A stretch of DNA of 64,000 nt from Synechococcus sp. CC9605 (GTDB taxonomy: Bacteria > Cyanobacteriota > Cyanobacteriia > PCC-6307 > Cyanobiaceae): NCBI RefSeq assembly GCF_000012625.1, contig NC_007516.1, positions 1,922,001-1,986,000 of the forward strand, written 5' to 3'. The notes under the pieces were generated by a model that searched no databases, was not told the DNA's origin, and was given only the letters and a program-made list of their open reading frames with translations. Below, one piece after another: positions 25,214-35,519 of this stretch (position 1 is its first letter; each line of letters begins with the position of its first letter). A program made the translations under genes and the position numbers.

Positions 25214-26752
25214 TCAATCCTCGGTGGAGACGCCGCGGGCGATGCGCGACAACTCGCTGCGCTCATCGGTGGTGACCCGATGGGGCACACCGGAGATGAT
25301 CCGCTCGAAGTTGGAGAAGGAATCCTTGATCTGAGGACCATTGCCCGTGATCACAAATTCGCGGATGCCCTTGTCGTGCCATGAACCGCGCATCTTGAAC
25401 ACGTTCAAGGCACGGGCCATCTCGCCGCGGATCTCCACGTACTGCAGCAGCAGGATCGTGTCGGTGATCGTGGAGATGTGAGAGTCCGTGATCGAATGGC
25501 TGCCCATGAACTCCTCGGAGGTGTTCGTGAAGAAGCCGGCGATCTCTTCCTGCTTGGCGTAGCCGGTCACCCCGATCACGAACTGACGGAAGGCGTTGTG
25601 GCTCACACCGCGCGCCAGGGCGGAGAGAGAGTCGATCGCCATCCGCGACGGTTTGAACTGACTGATCTCCGTCTTGATGATCTGCAAGTGATCTTCAAGA
25701 CCCGTGGATTCGGGGTAGGCGCAGATGATCTTGAGCAACCCGTCCTGCTCCATCTGCTCGAAGTCGATGCCCCAGCTGGTGCCGTTGCGCAGCAGTTGGG
25801 CGCGCGACTCCTCGTAGGCGAACAGGATGGCGCGTTCCTTGTTACGGCATGCGTCTTCGATGAATTTGGAGACGAGCATCGTCTTGCCCGTTCCGGTGGC
25901 TCCGGTGGCCAGGATGATCGAGTCCTTGAAGAAACCACCGCCGCACATGTCGTCCAGGCGCGGCACGCCGGAACTGACCCGGACGTTGGATGAGCGCTGG
26001 GTGAGGCGCATGGCCCCAAGCGGGAAGATGCTGATGCCATGGGTGCCCATCGTGAATGGGAACTCGCCCTTCATGTGGGTGGTGCCCCGCAGCTTGAGAA
26101 TCTCCAGGGTGCGCCGACGCCGCTCTCCCTCGAGCACGTTGCGCAAAATCACCACGTTGTCGGACACAAATTCTTCAACGCCGTAGCGGGCGATCGGGCC
26201 GTACTCGTCGATCCGTTCGGTGGTCATCACCGTGGTGACGCCGATTTCCTTGAGCCTCGCGATCAACCGAAAGATCTCACGGCGCACGACGAACACAGCG
26301 TCGTACTGCTGGAACACCGCCGTGATCGAGTCAATGGCAACGCGCTTGGCCTTGTATTTGCGGATGGCGTAGTTGATCCGCTCGATCAAGCCGGAGAGAT
26401 CAAAACTGCCGGCCACGTCCTGACCGTCAGGATCCGGTGAGGCATCAAGAATGAAGAGTTTGTCCTGCTCGACCATCTCCTGCAGATTCCAGCCGAAGCT
26501 GGCGGCATTGCGCAGGATGTCGAGGGGCGATTCCTCAAAGGTGACGAAGATGCCGGGTTCGTCGAACTGTTTGATGCCGTTGTGGAGGAAGTGCAGTGAA
26601 AACACCGTCTTGCCGGTGCCGGACGTGCCGCTGATCAGCGTGCTGCGGCCGATCGGCAGGCCGCCTTGGCACACATCATCAAAGCCCTCGATCCCTGTCG
26701 GGAGCTTTTGAACCTGCATCTGAGGCTGACCGCTGGTCGGAGGGAACTGCAT
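25214..26752 (-). CDS. kaiC: circadian clock ATPase/kinase KaiC
   Basis: A 512-residue double RecA-like ATPase, the core of the circadian oscillator. CI has Walker A GTSGTGKT and CII has GATGTGKT. The autophosphorylated Ser-Thr pair is present in SITDSHISTITDTILLLQ. The C-terminal tail that KaiA binds is recognisable (IKDSFSNFERIISGVP, then SELSRIARGV). I start at MQFPPTSGQ (26752), giving the usual length, rather than 20 codons upstream. It follows kaiB by 65 bp. Confidence 0.97.
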   Translation of the reverse strand: MQFPPTSGQPQMQVQKLPTGIEGFDDVCQGGLPIGRSTLISGTSGTGKTVFSLHFLHNGIKQFDEPGIFVTFEESPLDILRNAASFGWNLQEMVEQDKLFILDASPDPDGQDVAGSFDLSGLIERINYAIRKYKAKRVAIDSITAVFQQYDAVFVVRREIFRLIARLKEIGVTTVMTTERIDEYGPIARYGVEEFVSDNVVILRNVLEGERRRRTLEILKLRGTTHMKGEFPFTMGTHGISIFPLGAMRLTQRSSNVRVSSGVPRLDDMCGGGFFKDSIILATGATGTGKTMLVSKFIEDACRNKERAILFAYEESRAQLLRNGTSWGIDFEQMEQDGLLKIICAYPESTGLEDHLQIIKTEISQFKPSRMAIDSLSALARGVSHNAFRQFVIGVTGYAKQEEIAGFFTNTSEEFMGSHSITDSHISTITDTILLLQYVEIRGEMARALNVFKMRGSWHDKGIREFVITGNGPQIKDSFSNFERIISGVPHRVTTDERSELSRIARGVSTED

Positions 26753-26817
26753 GGCAACCACCTGTGGCTTGACCGTAGTGAGCACGGGATGAACCGTGCT
26801 GGAGCGCACCATGTCGC

Positions 26818-27183
26818 TTAAGGATCTGAAGAAATGGTCGTGTCGGTCTCCTCATCGACCGCATCGATCAAACTCGAATTGAGCGACGTATCGGACAGCT
26901 CGTCGTAGAGCAGATCCAGGCCGATCAGCACCCGCTCGCGATCGGAGAGGTCACCGATGATGCGCCGCACCGGCGGTGGAAGAATCTTGGACAACGTTGG
27001 CGTTGCCAGGATCTTGTCTTCCTCCGCCAGTTGCGGATTTTTGAGCACGTCAATCACCTTGAGGGCATACACCCCCCGGAATTCGGTTTCGAGGATGTTG
27101 CGCAGCGTTTTCAGCGCCCGCATCGAATTGGGCGTGTTGCCCGCCACGTAGAGCTTGAGGATGTAGGTCTTGCGGGGACTCAT
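26818..27183 (-). CDS. kaiB: circadian clock protein KaiB
   Basis: A 121-residue thioredoxin-like fold-switching protein that binds KaiC and sequesters KaiA. It opens [20 protein letters not shown] and has [20 protein letters not shown] and [20 protein letters not shown], the family core. The acidic tail of about 25 residues is longer than in freshwater strains. The start overlaps the kaiA stop (ATGA). Confidence 0.97.
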   Translation of the reverse strand: MSPRKTYILKLYVAGNTPNSMRALKTLRNILETEFRGVYALKVIDVLKNPQLAEEDKILATPTLSKILPPPVRRIIGDLSDRERVLIGLDLLYDELSDTSLNSSLIDAVDEETDTTISSDP

Positions 27184-28064
27184 GACGACTCCTCCGAGGC
27201 ATCGAGCTGATCCATCGGGCGACGTACACGGCTAGAGGCCGTGCCCGACAGAGGAAGGTCCGGCGGAATGGACCGCCGGTACATCTCACACAGGTGCGCC
27301 ATCACGTCGAGAAGCGCAAGGCGGTAATCCTGAAGAAAGTCATGTTTGTGGCCCTCAAAACTCAATTGTTTCCAGAATTCATCGATCAGATCCACATGGA
27401 TCTCAACGGTGCGGGTGATCGGTAGATCACTGAAAAAAGCGGTGTTGACAAAGCTTTCCAAGGCCTGATTGGCCGCAGCCGGATCACTGAAGTAACTCGC
27501 CAGCAGGTCCCGATAGGTGCGTTGAAGCGACAGCAGCAGATCCCTGCGTTCCTCGGGGGGCAGGCTGCCCAGGAAGCGGGATGGATCCCGTTTGTAAAAA
27601 ACACCTAGGTAGCCAAGTCGCTCCTGCAGGCGATCGGAGAGGTTGCTGACGGCACGGGAGGAGGAGCTGCTGTCGTCCTGGCGTCCATCGGCGCGCCCCT
27701 GGCGCAGAAAACGCGAAATGGCCGCATCAACGTTGTATCCCAGCTGGGCCAGCTGGTCGTCGGGCAGATGCAGCTCCTCGGGGTGGTAATCCACCTGACC
27801 CTTCACCTCCCCAACGATCACGGCGGGGAAGAGCAGACCCGCCGCCAGCAGTTGCTCCTTGACCTCAGCGTCGAGCAGACTCTGCTCGAGCACCACAGCG
27901 TCAAAATCGTCCTGCCGGGGTCCGAGGACAGCTGCCAGGGTCTCCCCAGGATCAACCGTCAGAACAACCGACTCGTAACGATTGGCCGGCAGCCAGGGGC
28001 GGCAGGCTTCCACCAAAGCTGGGCTGCCCAGCACGAGAGCAACAGTGAGGGCCGGCCTGGCCAT
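27180..28064 (-). CDS. kaiA: circadian clock protein KaiA
   Basis: A 294-residue activator of KaiC autophosphorylation. It has the N-terminal pseudo-receiver part (residues about 5-130, [20 protein letters not shown]) and the C-terminal four-helix domain ([20 protein letters not shown] through to [12 protein letters not shown]). It is full length, unlike Prochlorococcus, where kaiA is lost or shortened. It is the first gene of the kaiABC operon, and the divergent gene is rplU. Confidence 0.95.
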   Translation of the reverse strand: MARPALTVALVLGSPALVEACRPWLPANRYESVVLTVDPGETLAAVLGPRQDDFDAVVLEQSLLDAEVKEQLLAAGLLFPAVIVGEVKGQVDYHPEELHLPDDQLAQLGYNVDAAISRFLRQGRADGRQDDSSSSSRAVSNLSDRLQERLGYLGVFYKRDPSRFLGSLPPEERRDLLLSLQRTYRDLLASYFSDPAAANQALESFVNTAFFSDLPITRTVEIHVDLIDEFWKQLSFEGHKHDFLQDYRLALLDVMAHLCEMYRRSIPPDLPLSGTASSRVRRPMDQLDASEESS

Positions 28065-28196
28065 CCGGGCATCCGAAGCGTCGAAGTATCTAAATCTTGA
28101 CGATGGGGCGTGTCAGAGACGAAGATCTTTGTTTGTCTTTCGATTGCGGCTCAGGCCTGAATCGGTTCGCCGAGCCTGAACGCGTCCTTTCACCTT

Positions 28197-28562
28197 ATGG
28201 CCGACACGAAACCAGCCGCGGAACAGAGCGGGACCTACGCCATCGTTGAGGCGTCAGGAACCCAGATCTGGCTGCAGCCCAACCGCTACTACGACATCGA
28301 CCGGCTTCAGGCCGAGGTGGATGACACCATCAAGCTTGAAAACGTTCTGCTGGTGAAGGACGGCAAGGGCACCACTCTCGGCCAGCCCTATGTCAAAGAC
28401 GCCACCGTGTCCCTCAAGGTGATGGCCCATCGCCGCGGACCGAAGGTGATCGTTTACAAAATGCGCCCCAAAAAGAAAACCCGCCGTAAGAATGGTCATC
28501 GGCAGGAACTCACCCGGGTGATGGTTGAGTCCATCTCCGTGGGCGGCAAGGCCATCAGCTGA
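28197..28562 (+). CDS. rplU: 50S ribosomal protein L21
   Basis: A 121-residue ribosomal protein. [24 protein letters not shown]-type strands and the basic signature [20 protein letters not shown] are visible. A roughly 12-residue N-terminal extension ([12 protein letters not shown]) is typical of marine Synechococcus. It is followed 44 bp later by rpmA, the usual pairing. Confidence 0.97.
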   Translation: MADTKPAAEQSGTYAIVEASGTQIWLQPNRYYDIDRLQAEVDDTIKLENVLLVKDGKGTTLGQPYVKDATVSLKVMAHRRGPKVIVYKMRPKKKTRRKNGHRQELTRVMVESISVGGKAIS

Positions 28563-28606
28563 CCTCACCCCCCGCTCCATCAACCGCCCCACCAGCATCT
28601 CCTCTC

Positions 28607-28873
28607 ATGGCACATAAAAAAGGCACAGGCTCAACCCGTAACGGCCGAGACTCAAACGCCAAACGCCTTGGAGTGAAGGCCTACGGCGGCGAAACCGTCA
28701 CCGCCGGTTCCATCCTGATTCGCCAGCGCGGCACCTCCGTTCTGCCCGGCGTCAATGTCGGCAAAGGCAAGGACGACACTCTGTTCGCCCTCACCGACGG
28801 CATCGTGAAGTTCGAATCGATCCGACGCGGCCTGCGCAACCGCAAGCGCATCAACATAACGGCCACTGCTTGA
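28607..28873 (+). CDS. rpmA: 50S ribosomal protein L27
   Basis: An 88-residue ribosomal protein with the family start [20 protein letters not shown], then [20 protein letters not shown] and [20 protein letters not shown]. No N-terminal cleavage extension is seen. It forms an operon with rplU. Confidence 0.98.
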   Translation: MAHKKGTGSTRNGRDSNAKRLGVKAYGGETVTAGSILIRQRGTSVLPGVNVGKGKDDTLFALTDGIVKFESIRRGLRNRKRINITATA

Positions 28874-28910
28874 CCAGGCAAAGATTGCGTTTGCGTTCAG
28901 CGCCTCGCAA

Positions 28911-29357
28911 TCAACGCAAAACCCGACGGCTGGTTACCACCAGCCCCAGAACTGTGAGCCCCAGGACGACAAACGTTCTGGGGCTTTGTTCGTGCAAGGC
29001 GTGCATGATCTCGAGAGGAAGAGCTAAAGCCAGCAGCGCCACCAATAACCACTCACCCCAGCGACGACCAAACCACGTGCCCCAAGCTGCAACGAGGATC
29101 AGCAGCGCATAAAGGGCTGAGACTACCGCCAACTGGATCAAGCGCGTCGGGCCTAGCACAGCCCCCTGTTGGGCCATGGCTGCCAAAAGCCGGCGATCGG
29201 CCTGGCCCCAGGTGTCGGCGAAGTCCGAAAGCTGTGCGTAATGAATATCGCCATACAAAGCGGCCAGGCTGATCACCAGCAGCACGGCTGCGAGCAGGAC
29301 TTTTTTGATCACGATCAAGCGGATCAGCCAAAGTCCCTTGTCGGCTGCTTTGCTCAT
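28911..29357 (-). CDS. DUF2127-like membrane protein
   Basis: A 148-residue protein starting MSKAADKGLWLIRLIVIKKV, with about four membrane helices. The N-terminal GLWLIRLIVIKKVLLAAVLL resembles DUF2127, a family of unknown function. The Met at 29357 avoids overlap with the methyltransferase gene that ends at 29365, so I prefer it over 29381. Confidence 0.65.
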   Translation of the reverse strand: MSKAADKGLWLIRLIVIKKVLLAAVLLVISLAALYGDIHYAQLSDFADTWGQADRRLLAAMAQQGAVLGPTRLIQLAVVSALYALLILVAAWGTWFGRRWGEWLLVALLALALPLEIMHALHEQSPRTFVVLGLTVLGLVVTSRRVLR

Positions 29358-29364
29358 TGAGGCG

Positions 29365-30129
29365 TCAAACGCTGCCGTCAAGCGAACGGTAAAGCCGGGC
29401 CGTGATCAGAAGGGGGTGGAACACCTCCAGGAACTGAGTCTGCAGGGTGCGGAAAAAACCATCCACCAGGGCCGGATCATCGAAATGGAAGGGGTACTCC
29501 CCCTGATGCCCTTTGAAGAAGTACCAGTTCAGGAGAGCGATGGCCCCGGGCGCCATGCGCTGGTGAAACTCCAGCAGCTGCGCCGAAGGATCCGGCAGAT
29601 GTTCCAGCACATCGAGGCAGACCACCGCATCGAAACGCACATCGCCCGTGCTGCTGAGGTCACGATGCACCGAAAGCTTGTCCGCCAGGCCCAGGCTTTC
29701 CGCCCGTTGCTGCACAAAAGCCTGGTTGTGGGGATTGAGATCCACAAACCAGACCTGGTCAACCTCCGGCAGCGCCGCCGCCGAAAGGGCATGGGTGCCG
29801 ATGCCTCCGCCAAAATCCAGCACCTGGCCCTGCACCGCCATGCCCTGCAGCCGCAGCGTGTCGGCGATGTAGTCCGCACTGGAAAGATGCCAGGCCGCGA
29901 GCTCCAGCAGGTGCCCCGTACCAACCGTGTCTTCATAAAAGGTGGTGGCGTCCTCCGGCCGGAACGCACCAGGGTGCAGATCCGCCAGGTCGTCGGTGCT
30001 GCTGGGCAGACGCTGCTCGAGCTGCTCCAGCGTGAGGTCGAGGTAGCGGCTGAGGTGTTGCTTGATGCCCAAACCGTCCGCCAGAAAAGGGGAGACGTCC
30101 ACATCCGTGCTACTGCGGAGCTGGGGCAT
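29365..30129 (-). CDS. SAM-dependent methyltransferase
   Basis: A 254-residue class I methyltransferase. Motif I is VLDFGGGIGTHALSAAALPE, motif II DQVWFVDLNPHNQAFVQQRA, and motif IV FDAVVCLDVLEHLPDPSAQL. The substrate is unknown. It diverges from truB with only 2 bp between starts, so their promoters must lie within each other's coding sequence or further out. Confidence 0.8.
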   Translation of the reverse strand: MPQLRSSTDVDVSPFLADGLGIKQHLSRYLDLTLEQLEQRLPSSTDDLADLHPGAFRPEDATTFYEDTVGTGHLLELAAWHLSSADYIADTLRLQGMAVQGQVLDFGGGIGTHALSAAALPEVDQVWFVDLNPHNQAFVQQRAESLGLADKLSVHRDLSSTGDVRFDAVVCLDVLEHLPDPSAQLLEFHQRMAPGAIALLNWYFFKGHQGEYPFHFDDPALVDGFFRTLQTQFLEVFHPLLITARLYRSLDGSV

Positions 30130-30131
30130 GG

Positions 30132-31079
30132 ATGGGCATCAGAGAGCGGCCAACCTACGCAGCCGGCGGAATGCAACAGTCAGGGCACCCCGCTCCAGCC
30201 CCGGTGAACGGCCCCTTCGGCTTCGTGGTGATCGACAAGCCCGCAGGCCTCACCTCCCATGCCTGCGTCAGCCGCCTGCGCCGCAGCTACGGCCTCAAAC
30301 GGGTGGGTCATGGCGGCACCCTTGATCCTGCCGTCACCGGAGTTCTCCCCATTGCCCTGGGACCGGCCACCCGACTGCTGCCCTACCTCCCAGGGGAGAA
30401 GACCTACACCGGGGTGATTCAACTGGGTCGGCGCACCAGCAGCGACGATCTGGAAGGAGAGCTGCTGGAGCAGCAGGCCTGGCCATCCTTCAGTGAAGCC
30501 GAGCTCAACAGCAGCCTGGAGGCGTTCCGGGGCGCGATTGAGCAGCATCCGCCGCAGGTCTCCGCCGTCCATGTCGATGGCGAACGGGCCCATGCCAAGG
30601 CCAGGCGCGGTGAAGCCATGGATCTGCCGCCACGGGCCGTCACCGTGCACCGGCTGGAGCTGTTGAATTGGGATGCAGCCCTGGGACAGCTGAGCATCGA
30701 GGTGCACTGTTCCGCCGGCACCTACATACGCTCGATCGCCCGGGATCTGGGGGACCGCATCGGCTGCGGAGGTTGTCTTGCTTCCCTGCGCCGCACCCAG
30801 GCCCTGGGGTTCCACGCGCACCAGGCCCATCCCCTGCCGGAGCGAGACGCTGTGCCGCCCGATCCCCTGTCGCCACTGTTGGCCCTGGGGGACCTGCCCC
30901 GGCGTGATCTCAGCGAAGCCGATCAGATCGACTGGCGCTGCGGCCGACGCATCGCCATGAATCCCGGTGCTGGAGAGGCGGTGGTGGTGTGCAACGCCGA
31001 TGGGAGCATGGCCGGCATCGGCCACCGCGAGAGCGGAGGTTTGCTGCGGCCCAAGGTGGTCTTCGATGCAGCAGGCTGA
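30132..31079 (+). CDS. truB: tRNA pseudouridine synthase B
   Basis: It makes pseudouridine 55 in the T-loop of tRNAs. The catalytic motif [20 protein letters not shown] holds the Asp, and [20 protein letters not shown] and [15 protein letters not shown] flank it. [15 protein letters not shown] is the later signature. The longest frame gives 315 residues; a Met at 30171 gives 302 and would clear the divergent methyltransferase promoter region. Confidence 0.95.
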   Translation: MGIRERPTYAAGGMQQSGHPAPAPVNGPFGFVVIDKPAGLTSHACVSRLRRSYGLKRVGHGGTLDPAVTGVLPIALGPATRLLPYLPGEKTYTGVIQLGRRTSSDDLEGELLEQQAWPSFSEAELNSSLEAFRGAIEQHPPQVSAVHVDGERAHAKARRGEAMDLPPRAVTVHRLELLNWDAALGQLSIEVHCSAGTYIRSIARDLGDRIGCGGCLASLRRTQALGFHAHQAHPLPERDAVPPDPLSPLLALGDLPRRDLSEADQIDWRCGRRIAMNPGAGEAVVVCNADGSMAGIGHRESGGLLRPKVVFDAAG

Positions 31080-31131
31080 AACCACCCTTCGCTCAGTACT
31101 CTCCGAGCGCATCCCGCACTGCCCTGACGCG

Positions 31132-31875
31132 ATGGCTGGCCACAGCAAATGGTCCCAGATCAAACGCACCAAGGCCGTCGTCGACGCCAAAAGGGGGGCG
31201 GTGTTCACCCGGCTGGGGCGGGAAATCATGGTGGCGGCCCGTGCCGGAGCCGATCCCGCTGGAAATTTTCAGTTGCGTACGGCCATCAGCAAAGCCCGCG
31301 CCGCTGGGGTTCCCGCCTCCAACATCGAGCGGGCCATCGCCAAGGGGTCAGGTCAGGCCGGTGATGGGGCCCAACTGGAGGACGTGCGCTACGAGGGCTA
31401 TGGCCCTGGCGGCATGGCGGTGCTGGTGGAGGCACTCACGGACAACCGCAACCGCACCGCGGCGGATCTGCGGCTTGCCTTCAGTAAGAACGGCGGAAAC
31501 CTGGGGGAAAACGGCTGCGTGGCCTATCTGTTTGAACACCGCAGCGAAGTGATCCTCAACGCCGGCCCCGACGATGAGGAACGGCTACTGGAAAGCCTCC
31601 TGGAGCTGGACGCTGATGGCTATGAACTCCTGGACGGGGCTGTGGTGGTGCACGGCCCGTTCGAGGCCTTGGAGAGCCTTCAGGACGGCTTGCGCCACGC
31701 AGACTGGAATGTGAGGGAGTGGGGCCATCACTGGTCCGCCCAGACGAGCGTTTCGGTGAATGATCCCGAGACCGCCCGCAGCTGCCTCAAGCTGCTGGAT
31801 GCCCTCGATGGGCTCGATGATGTGCGCAGCGTCAGCGCCAACCTGGATCTGGCCGACGAACTGGAGATCGATTGA
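31132..31875 (+). CDS. yebC: YebC/PmpR family regulatory or translation protein
   Basis: A 247-residue protein starting [20 protein letters not shown], then [17 protein letters not shown] and [20 protein letters not shown]. YebC-type proteins were described as DNA-binding regulators and more recently as helping ribosomes at difficult motifs. The C terminus is [14 protein letters not shown]. Its last 52 bp recur at 40060-40111, so the present 3' end may have been supplied by the island that follows. Confidence 0.95.
   Translation: MAGHSKWSQIKRTKAVVDAKRGAVFTRLGREIMVAARAGADPAGNFQLRTAISKARAAGVPASNIERAIAKGSGQAGDGAQLEDVRYEGYGPGGMAVLVEALTDNRNRTAADLRLAFSKNGGNLGENGCVAYLFEHRSEVILNAGPDDEERLLESLLELDADGYELLDGAVVVHGPFEALESLQDGLRHADWNVREWGHHWSAQTSVSVNDPETARSCLKLLDALDGLDDVRSVSANLDLADELEID
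31824..31875. repeat. left direct repeat (attL candidate) in yebC 3' end
   Basis: The last 52 bp of yebC match 40060-40111 at 47 of 52 positions. The first 21 bp are identical, and the four of five mismatches I placed are at or near third codon positions. Both copies end in TGA and keep the same reading frame and orientation. This is the pattern left when an element integrates into the 3' end of a gene and restores it. Confidence 0.75.
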
Positions 31876-31931
31876 TGTCGTTACTTTTAAAGCCGAGTCT
31901 TTGCAAGCAATAGCTGGCGTAGGGCGCAGAA

Positions 31932-32048
31932 ATGCCCAAAGCTCAACTGGAATGGCTCAAAGGAGAAGCAGATGCAAGAGCAATGTCATCAAGGGAAGAG
32001 CGCAGACAACCCGCACAGCCACTCCAGCAGCGTCTTGAGAAACGTTGA
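31932..32048 (+). CDS. tiny hypothetical protein
   Basis: A 38-residue ORF, MPKAQLEWLKGEADARAMSS plus a basic tail. It is charged and helical. In 31876-32330 there is also a minus-strand frame with two hydrophobic stretches (for example IRIGLIATAVLDPIGLCCAS) but no usable start codon, probably a remnant. Neither is a firm call. Confidence 0.3.
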   Translation: MPKAQLEWLKGEADARAMSSREERRQPAQPLQQRLEKR

Positions 32049-32330
32049 GACCTCCGCCCTCAAACAGGGCAACCAAAACCCTTGCAACGCCACCAACTAA
32101 CCAAGGAGGCGCAACACAGGCCAATGGGATCAAGGACTGCTGTAGCGATCAGCCCAATTCGGATAGAGCCCTCAGTTGGGGGATCCGCGATGGCACCACC
32201 TGCAACGACGGTGATCAGAAAGACAAGATGCCTGATGAAACGAAACCTTCCCGCTATTGCCGCGCTGGCGCTAAGCAGGGGCTGACGACCTGGGCCATCG
32301 GCAGCTCGGAGACGATCAAGGTCTGGTGAT

Positions 32331-32654
32331 CTATTGAAATTTCACACCAGTGAGCAGCTCGCAATTGAGCTGGGAGGTTTCAAAAAGTTCCTGCCCAAAT
32401 GGTCTGACTTGTTTGAGATTGAGTTGCTCAGCAACCAAGACGGAAAACCTGGAAGCACTCAGGTCTCCATTCTTTCGGAGAAAGCACAGGTTGAGGATAT
32501 TTGAATCTCTGGCCAAGAATTCACGGATGCGTTCATTGGCTTTGTTCCTGGTGCACATTGCAATCACTTCGTCTGCAACACTTTCAGCTTTTGCCTCTGG
32601 TGTTGCTGCGCCGATGGCAAGAACAGCGACGGCGATGGAGATGAGTCGTTTCAT
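32331..32654 (-). CDS. small exported protein, unknown function
   Basis: A 107-residue protein starting MKRLISIAVAVLAIGAATPE, a signal peptide likely cut after AKA near residue 22. The mature part has three Cys (AMCTRNK, LNLCFLRK, LNCELL) and is largely helical. The function is unknown. The Met at 32654 is chosen because the upstream extension lacks coding character. Confidence 0.6.
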   Translation of the reverse strand: MKRLISIAVAVLAIGAATPEAKAESVADEVIAMCTRNKANERIREFLARDSNILNLCFLRKNGDLSASRFSVLVAEQLNLKQVRPFGQELFETSQLNCELLTGVKFQ

Positions 32655-32729
32655 GGCGCCAGCATCACCGTGATGAGTTGATTGCGCACCCCCCAATCAG
32701 GGGATTCTCAGATCGGATCAGACTGATCG

Positions 32730-33158
32730 ATGCAGCAGCTCATTTGGTCGCTGCCATCGCGTCATAGGAACGGCACTGCACCCCCAGCCGGGGTGATGGT
32801 GTCTTTGGAGAATCCACACTCCATCCAATGGCGTCATGACCATTGGGCGCTGATGACTGAACTGACTCCTTCTCTGACGATGCGGGGAGTCAGATCAGCG
32901 TTAAATCCTCTCAAGATCGCCTTATCACTCGTGTCGAGTCCAACAGAACTTCAACGTCTTGTGATATTGAATTACAAGAATGCCGATGGGGAAGAGCTAG
33001 TTGGGCTCGCTCTGGAGTTAGTAGAAGAATCTAATGGCGGAATTCAAGTACGGGTACTTAGGGATTCAAATTTAGTTAGTTGTGTATCGGTGGTTCCCTT
33101 AATTGAATGCAGAGTGGACGACTCGCAAGACTGCGACCGCTGTGACTCTGCTGAATAA
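32730..33158 (+). CDS. hypothetical protein
   Basis: An ORF of up to 142 residues. The last 90 (LKIALSLVSSPTELQRLVIL, then KNADGEELVGLALELVEE) look coding and end in a Cys-rich tail (DCDRCDSAE). Starts at 32730, GTG/ATG near 32796-32808 or 32862 are all possible. No family is recognised. In 33159-33453 I see only a 32-codon ORF at 33183 and no other supportable feature. Confidence 0.45.
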   Translation: MQQLIWSLPSRHRNGTAPPAGVMVSLENPHSIQWRHDHWALMTELTPSLTMRGVRSALNPLKIALSLVSSPTELQRLVILNYKNADGEELVGLALELVEESNGGIQVRVLRDSNLVSCVSVVPLIECRVDDSQDCDRCDSAE

Positions 33159-33453
33159 CTCTTTACAGCAGATAATCCAAATATGCTAAATTCTAACTAC
33201 CAGGATGTCTATTACAGAGAGGGTGAATATAATGGTGCACCAAAGTATCAAAATGTTCATGGAAATCTATTTATGCAGTGAGCAAAATATGCCTAGTAGA
33301 AGCAGAGTGAGGCACTAAAAAGATTTTGGACTTCAGGGGACAACTGAAAGAGGCTCTGAAGAAGCGGCAAGCCGTCAGTGATATTAAAATGAATTCCAAA
33401 TTCTTGTAATTCTTGATACAGGATTTGCCTGGCTTCATCAGCTATTATAAATT

Positions 33454-33582
33454 ATGGCTTTTTATCTTTTCTTCACTACCATCGCTTCCATTGGAGTAAT
33501 TTATCTCCTGATTTCATGCACCTTTAAAGATAGTAATCAGCAATTTCCAACTCCACCAATAAATTTCAACAATACTCCCTAA
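33454..33582 (+). CDS. small membrane protein
   Basis: A 42-residue ORF starting MAFYLFFTTIASIGVIYLLI, one membrane helix with SC at its end, then a polar tail rich in Asn and Pro. The Leu-Ile-Ser-Cys stretch is lipobox-like but sits after an unusually hydrophobic start. The function is unknown. 33583-33812 shows nothing I can support. Confidence 0.4.
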   Translation: MAFYLFFTTIASIGVIYLLISCTFKDSNQQFPTPPINFNNTP

Positions 33583-33812
33583 TATTAAACAGTGGACGAC
33601 TAACAATACTGCTACTGCTGTGACTAATCAGCAGCAATCACAACTTGAACAACATTGCTCTTCTCCGGCGTGACCATCAGCACAGGGCTGAGAGCAATAA
33701 ATCTTTCAATCTTTCTGAACGGCTTTTTCAGGGTAAACACTGCAGCTGCAGGGCTCACACGCGCATTTCTGGTTTGCGATTGGCATTGATTCGTCGATCA
33801 ACTTCCCTTTTC

Positions 33813-34052
33813 TTAGGACGAACAGACAACCAGTGCAACTCGCAACTGAGGGAGTTGAACTTCACCTGACAGGCGGGGCGGAACGTAGCTGTAGGTCCTG
33901 ATGGCTACCCACTGCGCATGCATGGTCGCCGTGTCAGGCTTGAACTGACAGAGCTTCTGCTGCAGCTCGGAATACAGCCACCCCTCACCACCAGCCTTTT
34001 CTGGCGCCTCGTGAAAGCTGCGGTCCTTGTAACGAAAATGTGAAATAGTCGT
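33813..34052 (-). pseudogene. DUF1651-like gene remnant lacking a start
   Basis: The minus strand reads GEGWLYSELQQKLCQFKPD, AQWVAIRTYSYVPPRLSGE, VQLPQLRVALVVCSS and stop. This resembles, from memory, the picocyanobacterial DUF1651-type pattern of a W(V)xxxTY...PPRL core. No start codon exists between the upstream TGA and the domain, and the C-terminal end looks altered. The overlapping longer frame at 33905-34285 lacks this character. Confidence 0.45.
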
Positions 34053-34202
34053 TCAAACTTTTGACTCGCGGTATGCACAGTGACGACGAAATAATTTGAT
34101 TCAATCCAAATTGATAACACATAAATTCCTAGACGGAATACGTCAGGCTTGGGAGGAGATGATTGACGAATCTGACAATAAAGTTCGCTGACTAAGACCT
34201 TC

Positions 34203-35519
34203 TCAAAAGCCTTCGCAGAAGTAAAGCCAGTCTTTGCGTACCTGTCTGGCATAGCACTGTGCAATCTGGTTGACAAATACTCCAAACTCTTTAGTTCTAT
34301 CGTGGGTGATGCGGTTTAGCGTTGCTTCAAACACATATGGATCTAGGGACCCGTTCAATTTCCGGGCCGCTTTTAAATGTTTTTTAGCCATTATTTCCGC
34401 CCACTGCTTTGCCATAGCTGAGTAAGCTTTTATTGTTGTCAGTTTGAAAGTGGGAAAGTCATTTTTGAATGGCGATCTCTCGCGCACCGAAAAGCAGACT
34501 CCATCAATACTGAGCCAACCGATATGGCAGTCTGGATATTGCGATAAAGCTCGATATGCTATTGCGTGGCGGTGAGCATGATTTTCGAAATTGTAGTTAT
34601 ATTCTTTTATTTCTTCCTCACTCAAATAACTAAATGCCGTTGGCTGCACTTGTTGCTTCACATCAAGGATAACATCATCGTAGGTGCTGTCAGTATTACC
34701 CCTTAATAACCCATAATAACGTTGTAGACCGAGAGAGCCTGTTCCAGCACTTTTCCTAACCGCTAGATCTAACACTTCATAGTGACCCTTGTAGTAGCTC
34801 AGAAATTCCTCAGAGACCGTATCAACATACCCTTTGAATGACTCCATCAACTTCCCATATAATTCTAAATCCTTATCTAAAGGAGTAAGCTTGCCTTTTA
34901 TGTTCTTGAATTGCCTTGTTTCGTTGGCTACAGTCCACTTATTAAGCATTCTGGCACGACTAAATTTCTTCTCAGTTTTAGAAAGAAACTTCATTAATGG
35001 CTTTCCGGTATTGCTCTTATTAAATGAGCTAGAGAATGAATCATCATTCTCAAATGTTGCAATGGTCTCCAAGTAGTGTACACTGAAAGTCTGCACGCAC
35101 TTTGAAATATCGCTTGTGGATAATTTTCCATTTTCTTGACAATCAAGTACCATGCTGATGGCAAATCTCCAAACATCATATTGGTAATCTGCTACCAATG
35201 AATCGTCGTAATCATCGAAGCCATATGAAACAACTTCGATATCATTGAGATAAGCTCCCATATTGTAAACGTGAGCATCTCCCTCGAGCCATGTCCTTGA
35301 AAACGCACTGCCTCCAAAGCGGTGGAGTTGCCAATTGCCAGCGAAATCAGACCAATAAATATGGTTGGATCCCCTGTAAAATGCATAAGGTGAGGCTTTC
35401 ATTTTTTTAAACTTTTCTTCTTTTGCCTTAGCAGAAATATGTTTATTGTGATACTCAATTGACTCGCATACCTTTCCTTTCCTATCATAGCTTCTTGATT
35501 CAAAAATTAAATTCTTCAT
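34203..35519 (-). CDS. DUF2252 family protein
   Basis: A 438-residue protein, intact in an otherwise decayed island. DUF2252 hallmarks are KMKASPYAFYRGSNHIYWSD, then TWLEGDAHVYNMGAYLND and YGFDDYDDSLVADYQYDVWR. These hold the Asp-x-His and Asp-rich residues expected of a kinase-like fold. LDLAVRKSAGTGSLGLQRYY is the usual central motif. The substrate and role are unknown. It has lower GC than its surroundings and no close gene partner; it is likely cargo of the element. Confidence 0.8.
   Translation of the reverse strand: MKNLIFESRSYDRKGKVCESIEYHNKHISAKAKEEKFKKMKASPYAFYRGSNHIYWSDFAGNWQLHRFGGSAFSRTWLEGDAHVYNMGAYLNDIEVVSYGFDDYDDSLVADYQYDVWRFAISMVLDCQENGKLSTSDISKCVQTFSVHYLETIATFENDDSFSSSFNKSNTGKPLMKFLSKTEKKFSRARMLNKWTVANETRQFKNIKGKLTPLDKDLELYGKLMESFKGYVDTVSEEFLSYYKGHYEVLDLAVRKSAGTGSLGLQRYYGLLRGNTDSTYDDVILDVKQQVQPTAFSYLSEEEIKEYNYNFENHAHRHAIAYRALSQYPDCHIGWLSIDGVCFSVRERSPFKNDFPTFKLTTIKAYSAMAKQWAEIMAKKHLKAARKLNGSLDPYVFEATLNRITHDRTKEFGVFVNQIAQCYARQVRKDWLYFCEGF

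Noticed and set aside
33905-34285. Minus-strand ORF of 126 codons
   Set aside because: It overlaps the end of the DUF2252 gene and the DUF1651-like remnant is in another frame; its own composition is not protein-like.
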